A stretch of DNA of 64,000 nt, from NCBI GenBank assembly GCA_003586115.2, contig QVOM02000029.1, forward strand, positions 23,178,829-23,242,828. Direction: 5' to 3'. A program made the translations under genes and the position numbers. Shown one piece after another: positions 55,521-64,000 of this stretch. Numbering within the stretch: position 1 is the stretch's first letter; every line of letters starts with the position of its first letter. The notes below the pieces were generated by a model. The model searched no databases. It was not told the DNA's origin and saw only the letters and a list, made by a program, of their open reading frames with translations. The DNA comes from Salvator merianae (lineage: Eukaryota > Chordata > Lepidosauria > Squamata > Teiidae).

Positions 55521-56344
55521 CCTTTGCACATCAGTCCTATGAGCCATGTCTGAATTTTTTAATGGCTGTACTTGGAGTTAAAAAGAAGAAGAAGTATGGA
55601 ATGACAATAGTGTTTCTTGTACAGGTGTGATCTAATGGTATTTGATTTATTTTATCTTTTTTAATCATTCACCTTATGAAACTACTGACATTAAGGGTGG
55701 TTTGTTTGTTTTTGGTAAGGAAATAAATAAAATGAATGCTTCACAGCTGTTTTGATTCATTTATGTTAAAATTGTAGTAAGTATGTTAACAAGAAACAAA
55801 GCCAAGGGAAGCTAGTTAATGCAAGTGCTGAATCGCTGATGTTCCTTGTAATAAATACAGAAAAAGTAATCATTGCAAAAGATGGAAATTTTTAGTTTCT
55901 GTAGAGTAAACCAATTCTTTATTTTAGCCTTCAATTGGTCAGCCAATCCACCTACAGTTTTTGATGGAGCACAAAGTGTTCCTATTTAAATTTTCTTTAT
56001 TTTTAACCTAAAATATGCTTTTTTTCCTTGTATTTTTTAAAAGGCTGATTTCTATAAAGGATTAATTTTGGCAGCATTTGTATTGGAGTATATATGTAAT
56101 ATATATTTTGCAGTGCAGTTTCAGTGTAAAGCTGCTCACAAATATAAAACTGAGTTGCAAAACCGAGAGAAGAAAGGACCATAAGCACCTGGGATTCCTG
56201 TCATTGGCTATATTCAGGGAAATGGCATTGGCAGCTGACATTCAGGGTCAAGTGTCTATTACTATGCAAGGAAAGGCTTCCTTGTCTCAACATCAATGAG
56301 TCGCTTAGGAAAACTTTTTTCTCCTCGACATGGTCCTTTCACTG

Positions 56345-56358
56345 GCACTAGATGGCAC
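56345..56358 (+). promoter_or_regulatory. CTCF-like core motif
   Basis: GCACTAGATGGCAC matches CCASYAGRKGGCRS except at the first base. It lies in apparently non-repetitive sequence. Confidence 0.35.
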
Positions 56359-56837
56359 CGTAGAGCAGCTTTGGAGCTATTCACTGTCAATGAAGCAATT
56401 CCTAATGATTTTTCAATATATTTGATTCTGTAACTATTTAGATGCCTTGAACGTTAAGAAAAGAAAAGAAAGGAAAAGTTGATCTTCAGTTTCAGAGTAT
56501 GGGTGTGTAAATTTAGCTCACGGTGACAGCCTCTTCACTGAACTGAAGCTACAGCTCAACGGCAGAATACAATTTGTATTTTAGCAAAGCTCTTTTGGAA
56601 GTGCTAATGGTAAGAACTGTATAGAGGTACCTTCTCTTTGCACTAGTCCTAGCGCTGCTTGTTTGCGTGTTTGCTTTAACAGCAAGCCAGAAGTGTTTAT
56701 GCTGCAGAAACTATCAGCAATTCATTTGGATGTGTTCATGAATGTTGTTCAGAATTGGAAAAATAAAATAAAATCTAACTGTAAAAATAGGGTGGATAGT
56801 ATTAAAAGTTAGCAAATACTGTCTGTAACTTTAGCTA

Positions 56838-56868
56838 TCCGTCCGTCCGTCCATCAGTCAGTCAGTAA
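56838..56868. repeat. Short (CCGT)n/(CAGT)n compound repeat
   Basis: Three to four CCGT units followed by CAGT units. Confidence 0.8.
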
Positions 56869-57180
56869 GTCATGTTTTACTACGGCCTCTGACCAAAAGA
56901 ATGCAAAACAAAACAAAACCAATAGATCAACTATCCAACTGTACAATGAAGTAGATTTTAATTGTGATAAAAAGCAACATTTTTAATAGGATAACCTCCC
57001 AGCTGAATTCTGTTACCATTCATGAAGAATCTGGCAACAACTTACATGGCATTTGATCTTTATCTGTATTTGGGTCCAGAAGGGTTAGGGCTTGCATACT
57101 GCTAAGTTCAAAACACAAAAGTAGTAGGTGTGTTTTCAGCCGGCTATTGTTTTAGATTGTACAAGTAATTCCATGTGACC

Positions 57181-58210
57181 AAGGGCCTTTTTGCACTTTC
57201 TATGCTAGAATGGGATAATTATCCCATTCTAACACAGATTGGACCATGCAGTGAGGACACTGTCCACAGTTCAAGGATACCACCATTCATGGTGCAAATG
57301 TTGGCATCCTGCACCTGATCTTTGTCATGACAGCAGCCAGGAAGCGTCCACTCACTGCCATGGTGACTGGCAATGCCACGGAGTGCACAGGTGCATGCAG
57401 GCATGATCGTGTGATTGCACAGATGCTGCACACAGTGCAGCCATGCATTTGCACCCAAAGCACAAAATGCACTTGACCGGGAGCAGTATACCTGCTTCCG
57501 GTCAAGCTGTGGAGCACAAAATAGTGTCATACCCTGCCCTGCACCTGTGGCAGCGGATTCCTCGAATTCCTCAAATGAGGACAGGGCACCAGCACACAGT
57601 GACCCTTTAGACCTGGAAGACCCCAACCCAAGTGGCACAGACCTGGCCTTCCCATAGTCCAGAGGTGGGGAGACGTCTCCTAAGCCAGCAGAGGCAGGAA
57701 CGGGCTAACAGGCTTTGGGCTTTAAGGCTAAAGCAAAAGAGGAAAGAACGCTTCCCATGCCCTTCCCACCTATCACACTCTGCGCCTGAGCCTGAATGAT
57801 AAAATGCCAGGAAAAACCTGCATTGGGTGTTGTTGGCAACCCACCTTACAAGCAATTTCCACGTTCCTGGATACTGCATTCAAACTGACCTCACCTTGGC
57901 TTTTGACCCCAGCTCCTACCTCGTTTACTCTTCTCGTCTGTTCCTCTGGATTTAGTAATAGAACTATCTTGTGCAAACTTTATTGTGACAATTAGTAAAG
58001 ACCATCTGCCATTTGTAGCTTGTTGTTGGCTGAGTTTTTGGGGCTCTGGAAATCCTCCCTGCTCAGGGTGGCAGTACAATTAGTGCTCCACATCTAGCCA
58101 AGATCAGGAGCAACTGTATGCTGCTCCTGGTCACATGGACCTCTGCAAAGTGTGGAGACACTTTGCTAGTGAGTGTCCCTGATGCTCGCTAGCTCAAAAT
58201 ATGAAAAGAC
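57181..58210 (+). mobile_element. Family F DNA transposon split by a solo LTR
   Basis: Left end AAGGGCCTTTTTGCACTTTC, with a perfect 26 bp palindrome (57206-57231) centred on ATAATTAT. Then GATCTTTGTCATGACAGCAG, TGCCATGGTGACTGG and GGTCAAGCTGTGGAGCACAA, as in the copy at 22425. After the insertion the element resumes at 58084 with TGCTCCACATC and ends with CACTTTGCTAGTGAGTGTCC. The outer right end is degraded (ATGAAAAGACTC). Confidence 0.75.
57525..58078. mobile_element. Probable solo LTR inserted in family F
   Basis: A 554 bp block starting TGTCATACCCTG and ending GGTGGCAGTACA, so it has TG...CA ends. It is flanked by 5 bp direct repeats with one mismatch, AATAG (57520-57524) and ATTAG (58079-58083). 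Removing the block and one repeat restores text equivalent to the uninterrupted copy: GGAGCACAAAATAGTGCTCC here, GGAGCTCAAATTTGTGCTCC at 22770-22789. TG...CA ends, 5 bp duplication, 0.5 kb size and no coding frame fit a solo LTR left by recombination. Whether the source was an endogenous retrovirus or a Gypsy-type element is open. Confidence 0.7.
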
Positions 58211-58304
58211 TCTAAGATACCCCTTAACGTGGGAAAGCTTATCTCAGGGATTTTATACAGCAAGCCCCCAGATATTCCTGGGTCACAGTTTCCAGCATTT
58301 TGCT

Positions 58305-58362
58305 GTCAGCATTCTATGACAGGCCAATGGAATGTCAGCATTCTATGACAGGCCAATGGAAT
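58305..58362. repeat. 29 bp tandem duplication
   Basis: Two identical adjacent 29 bp units starting GTCAGCATTCTATGACAGG at 58305 and 58334. Confidence 0.95.
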
Positions 58363-59814
58363 GTCCAGGAACCTTTAGATGGCTGTAATGGGAGACCCTT
58401 TGGCTTGCAATAGTGATTGTAGACATGTCACTGAAAAGATAAATCCCTTTACCCTCAAAAAAGCATCTTGCAAATTTTTATGCAGTAAACTTCTTGCGTG
58501 TTCCATCATTCTATTTCCATATAACCCACACATTTCTTGAAATACTATAATCACATTGAACGGCTAATTGAGTCTCACATGGAGGCAGGGAATTATGCTT
58601 TGCTCACCTCCGAGCAATGGGCAGTCACATCTAGGATCTCCCCCCCCCCCAATTTCTGTTGAAGTAATGGTGACTTTACAGAGTCTGAAATGCTGAGATG
58701 CTATCTATGTAATGTCACTTTTTTATTGCTTGATTTGTGGCCGATTTGATTGGTGATCTCTTTGAAACAGTACTTTTGAAAGTCAAAAACTTGGTTTTTA
58801 TATACTTCTTTTAGAACTGGATGATTAATGTACGCTTTGGTGCTTGTCATATTTTGTGGAATTTGGTTTTTTTCCCATTAAAAGTCTTGAATATGCAAAG
58901 TATATTGAGCCTAATCACTAATTTTAATAAAATTAACCACCCTGATTTCCAATAATGTATCTAGCATGATGAATATTTCCTGCTCATCACAGAAAACAAA
59001 ATTTAAATTCTAACCTAGTGCAATTTGCTGAACTTTCCTCTTAAAATATTACATCTTTTCAGTGTAATATCTTTCCCTATCTATTCCAGATAGAGAGGGA
59101 AAAAAGAATGTAGCATTTGAAGGATTATAGATATATGACCATGCCATAGGCAAAATAATTAATTTTGTCCATCAACTCCCACCCTGGTCACTACTAATGA
59201 TATCATTAGAGTAGGTAATTTAAAAACTTGCCATCTACCCACTTTATTTATTCAATAATTGCTGTATGAGAAATACTGAGAGCCTATTCAGTATCTCTGA
59301 GACCTTTAAAAAAAAGGTCATTAATTGATAAACTTAATTGCAGGCAAAGAAAAGTCAGTTAATATTTTTAATGGATGATTCATTGAGAGGATTTAAGGAC
59401 AGGAGAAGCTGAAAGGATAGATTGTCAGGGAGGGTTTAAAATACTTCAAATTAGAGCAAAACCTAATTATCACATTCAAATGTTTAGAACTCTATGTTCT
59501 GAGAGATGTGGCTGTTCTTTGAAAATGGATGGATTCTGTCGGCTGGTTCATCCACTGATTGGATATCCTGTGATCCAGGGAGCAGAACTTTCTGTCACAG
59601 GAGGAAGACCAAGAGATCCTTCAGACAATGAAAGGAAGCAGCTGAATTTTGGGTCCCTGGGAGGCTGTGAATTTTCCAGCTTCTGTGATGGTGGAATACG
59701 TCATGTTCCAGACAAATGCACCCCTCTAGGGCAGCAAAGACAGCTGGATGAGTAAATACTGCCCTGGCAGAAGCTGGGTAAATACTGGTTTAAATGGAGA
59801 ACACTAGCTTTTCC
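58363..59814. other. No gene recognised; AT-rich, apparently single-copy
   Basis: Includes a C10 run at 58640-58649. The block 58,900-59,420 is AT-rich and non-repetitive, with homeodomain-type TAATTA/TTAATTG motifs (for example near 59155 and 59322-59340). It is a reasonable candidate for conserved non-coding DNA. The 91-codon frame at 59480-59755 has no recognisable domain. Confidence 0.4.
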
Positions 59815-60395
59815 TGTTTTGCTTATTTGTTTCATTATACTTGTATGATGCCCTTCAACCAAAGGTCCACAAGCATTCAATAAAAACAATATTAATCAAA
59901 ATAAACTTTTATTAAAATATAACCTTCCCCATAAGCATCCTCCTCCAGCTGAGTATCAAAGACCTGGCTGAAGTGATAAGTTTTAACAAGGGGGTGAAAA
60001 TCATATAATGTTGGTGCTGGGGAAAGCTATTCCAAACCTGGGCCACCATAGAGAAGGTCCTTTTGCTTGCCACTACTCCTTGTGCCTCTGTGGGTTGGAG
60101 AATTACAAGAAGGGCCTCCCCTCCCAGTCTTAATGGCTGGGCAGGTCTGTATGGGAAAAGGCACTCTTTCAGATATTTAGGGCCCATTTGGGGCTTTATA
60201 TGCCAACATCAACACTTTGAATTGGGTTTGGTAGTGAACTGGTAAACAGTGCAGATCTTCTAGGACCAGCATGATGTGTGCCCAGCCAGAGACTCCCATC
60301 AGCAGTTGAGCTGCTGCATTCTGTGCTAGTTCCAGCTTCTGAACCATCTTCAAGGGTAGTCCCATGTAAAGCACTTACTTGAAGCTAGTGCAACA
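59815..60395 (-). mobile_element. L2-like LINE 3' part (d), best-preserved copy
   Basis: The minus-strand frames read LYMGLPLKMVQKLELAQNAA (60374 downwards), AHIMLVLEDLHCLPVHYQTQ, FKVLMLAYKAPNGP, then YLKECLFPYRPAQPLRLGG, EALLVI and VWNSFPQH. This is the palm-to-C-terminal region of an L2/CR1-clade reverse transcriptase (QNAAARL...LHWLPV...YKALNG in related elements). The 3' UTR runs to about 59815 with AATAAAAAC/TTTATTAAAATA tracts. 5'-truncated with one frame change. Confidence 0.85.
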
Positions 60396-61252
60396 GGAGA
60401 ATTGTTCAGCATAGCAGCAGCAGGTTGCTGAACCTGACTGTTCAACTGCCCATGTTCAACTGCCTGCTACTGTTTTTACCATATCTTGCAGCTCTCTAAA
60501 GGTGTGATCACACAGGATAGTTTTTGCATACCCCTTTATTAAGGAGCACTCCATATACAGATGCAATAAAAATAAGTGTGTCACACAATATAAAAATAAA
60601 AATAAGCCTCTTACCTTCCATTGTTGCCTTCTGTGCCTCACACCATTGTCTTCTGTCCTCACCTTTCATTGGCCATTGCTTGCCCGGTGTTCCATGGACC
60701 TGAGTGGTTGGTGGCCATAACAGACTGGGATTGGCTCAGGTGCCTTGTAGCCTCCCAACCCATTCAACCCAGGCTCCTTAAGTCACCCCAGGGGTGATTA
60801 TTGCACCTCTGCAAAAGGGACACACAGAGACCTCAGGATGTGCTAAAGTGGTTTTGTTTTGTTTTATGGTCCCTTAGGTCTCAAATTTTTTCTCTGGACA
60901 CTTCCCTAAACACATGTCTGAACAGTCTGTAAAACTATCTGTGAAAATTGTGCTTCCCCACTGTAAACCCTGCACTACCTTTGCTTTCCAACAGGGTCTC
61001 CCATTGCTTTAGAAGCAATCTTCTCTCAGGCTGTTCTCTCTTGGCAGTTCCCTGGACTTTTACAGTCTGAATAGGGTAGAGAAAAAAAAATTCTATCCTA
61101 CCCAGGTTTGGCAGAGCCCAAGCAACTGCCAAGAAGAGTGGACTCTTTGTGGGCTTCAGAATGATGTCTTTCTAGGTGTCATGTAGCCCTTTCTCCCTCC
61201 CAGCTGAAAGGCCAGCTAGTAGAGATAACTCAGCCTGAGGGAAGGACACAGA
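60396..61252. other. No gene recognised
   Basis: Unassigned. An AGGTGTGATCACACAGG block at 60499 resembles the TCTGATCACA end of family J but is too short to assign. Confidence 0.4.
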
Positions 61253-61340
61253 GGCCCTTTCTACTTTGGGTCTTATTCCAGATTATATTCTGGAGTAGGA
61301 ACCTGCCATCTGCATGCTAGTTCAGACTACAGTGGGTCTC
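61253..61340 (+). mobile_element. Half family A fold-back element
   Basis: GAGGCCCTTTCTACTTTGGG, TTATTCCAGATTATATTC and CCTGCCATCTGCATGCTAG match one arm of family A. The second arm is absent, and a family F element starts about 20 bp later. Confidence 0.65.
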
Positions 61341-61361
61341 AGACAGATACTGCTTGAGATT

Positions 61362-61872
61362 TAGGGCCTTTTTGCACTGACCAGCCTAGAATGGTAAAGA
61401 TCCAGTGATATGTGACCATTTGCACTGCAAGTGATAGAATAGCTCTGTGCTGGGCCAGCAGCACTTTCAGGGTGAATGGTCTCTCTGGGGCAGGCCTGAT
61501 CACCATGACAGCGGTAATGTCTGGCCATTGCCATGGTGATCAGGACACAGCATGTGATTGCACTTACTCATAAAACATAAGAGGAGCCCTGCTGGATTGG
61601 GTTATGGCCCATTTAGTACAGCATCCTTTCTCACACTGTGGCCCACCATTTGCTGCTATGCATTCTCAGGCAGAAGATGAGGCAAAACCTTCACCTGCAC
61701 TTTGCAGCATCCGCATCCAGAAGAGGGTGTAAATGCTGCTGACTGGGAGCCATCCAGCTGCTCCTGGTTAAGCTGAGGACAGTGTTTTAGCTGTCCACAG
61801 CTAGTAGAGTCCGGGAGTGGCTGTAGATGCAGTGCAGACACTCTTGCCTAGTGATAAGTGCAAACAGGCAGT
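61362..61872 (+). mobile_element. Family F DNA transposon split by repeat H
   Basis: Left end TAGGGCCTTTTTGCACTGACC and right end GATAAGTGCAAACAGGC are imperfect inverted termini. Internal landmarks are CCATGACAGCGGTAATGTC, TGCCATGGTGATCAGG, GACTGGGAGCCATCC and CAGACACTCTTGCCTAGTG. Repeat H occupies 61571-61671. Confidence 0.65.
61571..61671 (+). repeat. Dispersed repeat family H, copy 2
   Basis: ACATAAGAGGAGCCCTGCTG, ATGGCCCATTTAGTACAG and GTGGCCCACCATTTGC align with 11817-11925. It lies inside the family F element, so it arrived later. Confidence 0.7.
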
Positions 61873-62600
61873 AAAGCAAGGATCATTCAAAGTATTTTTT
61901 AGCATATTGGCATCCTGTCAGCTTAGAACACCCAGAGGAGGTTCTGGAAATTCTTGACATGCCCTCTGCATTGTCCTTCCTCAGAGTGGATTTAACTGTT
62001 TGGAGGACACCTGTCACCCTCAGATGCTCTCACCTCCACAATATAGACATGAGGCAGTGGCAAGAATGACCTACAAGTCTGCTTTGCACAGGCACACTTC
62101 CTAGGCCTTTTCTGACACAATGGAGGGACTCTATATTTGGAGTTGACAGCTCAGCTCAGCTCAGGCCAACACATGTCCTGCCCTGGGAATGGGAGAAAGT
62201 ATCTCCATCTTGGTATGTTTGTGATAACAAGATTGGATGCAACCTTGACTGATTTAAAGTGAAAGCTGATTTCAAGGTGAGTGACAACCATTTAAAAAAA
62301 TATTAACAAAGCAAAGCAAGAAAAAACAAAAATAATTTAAAATATCTATATAAACTTTCTGAGTGCTTGAAAGTGCATGCTTCCACTAGTGTGTGGACGG
62401 ATTTTCATTTTTCAATTCCATAAAAGTACATGAAATGCGGATGAGCACATTTTTGCTACTTTGCACATAGTCCAAATAACATGGCAGGCTGAGACTCCAT
62501 TGACTTACGTTGTGCTTGATTAGCCCTGTTCAAAATTGACTTGAATGGTTAAGGGCTTCCAATGCAAATCAATGGGAGAAAGGAACCTGCACTGAGAGGT
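61873..62600. other. No gene recognised
   Basis: Unassigned, A-rich near 62290-62350. Confidence 0.45.
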
Positions 62601-63080
62601 GCACCACACAGCTTCTTCAGGGAGTATTCAAGGACCAATACCAGAACACATAAATTCCATGCCTGAAACCTCTAGAACACACATACCAGCTAAGTGCTTG
62701 CATCATTGCTCACCCACACGGCAGACAAGGTTTTTTCACAGACTGTAATGCTGAACACACAAATGCCAGCCTCCCCCATATCAAGGCATGGAGTTCCCTC
62801 AAACTATACTCCTGAAACACTTTGATGCCATCTCTCAGCCAAATGGAAGCAGAATGCAGTCAAATCCAACCAAGCAGCCAGAGCAACCCACAGAACACAC
62901 AAACCAATGACCCTGACCCACTTCATTCCACTCCACTCCACTCCACTCCACTCCTCACACACCACAATCCACATCCAAAAATACTCAAAAGTTCACAAAA
63001 GCAATCACAAGTACTTCTAATTCAACAAAACCCCGTCAAAACACACCAACAGTCCCCACAAATCTACACTCAGAAGTTTT
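62601..63080. other. A/C-rich, G-poor tract with CCACT repeats
   Basis: The plus strand is strongly enriched in A and C and poor in G for nearly 500 bp. It contains about six CCACT pentamers (62926-62954). A 157-codon frame (62822-63295) crosses it; its Q/N/P/S/T-rich translation reflects the base bias and shows no domain, so I do not call a gene. Confidence 0.5.
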
Positions 63081-64000
63081 GGATTTTTTTTAATTTTTTT
63101 TTTAAAGAAACAGCTTTGCCAAGCACATTCCTCACTGCACAACTACAAGAGGGAAAATGGCTGCTGGAGCAAGAAGAAGATTCCAGCATGCTTCAGGGTT
63201 CATCTCTGACCTCAGATGTTTGGCAGCAGAACGTGCAACAGCACGTCACACAAATGCTTTATGACATGTATAGTTGCCATTTGTTAGATGTGTAACCATA
63301 AATCTGTGTTAAAGGAATTTGATTAATAGGACGATTTACTTGCACAAATTCAACATATATAGTTTGTGTCAAAAAGGTCCACATGAATGGAAAATCTGTT
63401 CTCATTTTAAAAAAGTATTGGAGGTCAGTTCCATTTGGGTCCCCAAAATCATTGCTGACATGGAGTAGAAATCATATTTCTCATCTATGCCTGTCCCCAA
63501 CACGTGTAGATAAGAACATGGTGGAAATGCAGGAAGGCAGATATTAGTGAAGTTTGAATTTGCTGAGCTTTGGGAGTTATGTTGCTTGCCTAAAGATCTT
63601 AGCCTAGTGCCCTTTTCTCTTGCCTTCCATTCTACTACAATGCATCAGGCCTAGGCATATTCTCAAACAATGGCTCAGATGAAGAGAAGTATACTGAAAA
63701 TGCAAAATTAAAGCTGAAGCACAGATAGCTCCAAGATGATTATACACTTCATGGACCTCATTTATAAAATCACACTAGCAACAGGCTAAAACATAGATCA
63801 TTGCAGGCAAATCATTTCAAGGAAGACAGATTTGAGCATTTTGTAGGCATTGTCAGCCTAATGGACTGGACTTCATTTGACAAAAGTTTCTTTGGGAAGT
63901 TTTTGGTCCATTTCTCACTTCACATCTATGTTCAGGGTTTCCTTTTCTATGCTCCTATGACAGATTTGTTCAGATGTAATATTAAGATAAGATAAAAATG
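63081..64000. other. No gene recognised
   Basis: T-rich run at 63084-63105, then unassigned sequence to the end of the window. Confidence 0.45.

Larger units (their letters stand above)
55521..57180. other. No gene recognised
   Basis: Unassigned AT-rich sequence. It contains a CTCF-like motif and a short tetranucleotide repeat listed separately. Confidence 0.45.

Noticed and set aside
62822..63295. A 157-codon Q/P/S-rich frame
   Set aside because: Its composition follows from the A/C-rich tract and CCACT repeats. No start context or domain supports a gene.

Overview
This window looks like non-coding nuclear DNA from a vertebrate, most likely a squamate reptile (lizard or snake). The evidence is the mix of elements: L1, CR1, L2-like and Bov-B/RTE LINEs occur together with tRNA-derived SINEs and many short non-autonomous DNA transposons. 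Bov-B with abundant CR1 is typical of squamates. The sequence is AT-rich, is depleted in CpG outside one young insert, and is full of simple repeats. I found no convincing host protein-coding exon, tRNA, rRNA or CRISPR. The window could be intergenic or lie inside a large intron; the sequence alone does not decide this.

Layout. 1-2.2 kb: short dispersed repeats and an L2-like LINE tail. 2.26-6.24 kb: a decayed L1 with recognisable ORF1 and ORF2, followed by an antisense CR1 piece. 6.7-14 kb: mostly unassigned, with microsatellites and a fold-back element nested in another repeat. 14-17.6 kb: SINE pieces, a ~500 bp DNA-transposon copy (family D) and a Bov-B 3' end. 18.9-20.7 kb: the 3' part of a second L1. 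21.8-28.4 kb: two SINEs with TCC tails, an internal Bov-B fragment and several DNA-transposon copies. 29.6-33.5 kb: a CR1 inside a DNA transposon, a striking 1,167 bp CpG-rich hAT-type element, a CR1 split by a fold-back element, and a second short hAT-type element. 35.6-39.9 kb: a long antisense CR1, other LINE tails and a fold-back element. 40-50.2 kb: further DNA-transposon relics, a third SINE, a possible LTR-retrotransposon remnant and a Harbinger-like MITE. 53.16-54.26 kb: the youngest-looking LINE, a CR1 with an open reverse-transcriptase frame. 57.2-58.2 kb: a DNA transposon interrupted by a probable solo LTR. 59.8-61.9 kb: an L2-like LINE, a half fold-back element and a DNA transposon interrupted by another repeat.

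How it fits together. Nothing forms an operon or pathway. The content is a layered record of transposition. Several nestings can be ordered: the LTR entered a family F element, a family A fold-back entered a CR1, a CR1 3' end entered a DNA transposon, and repeat H entered family F. The most coherent theme is a set of short DNA transposons whose ends resemble AGGGCCTTTTTGCACTT, several with a near-perfect palindrome just inside one end. All family letters (A to J) are local labels based on copies compared by eye within this window, not database names.
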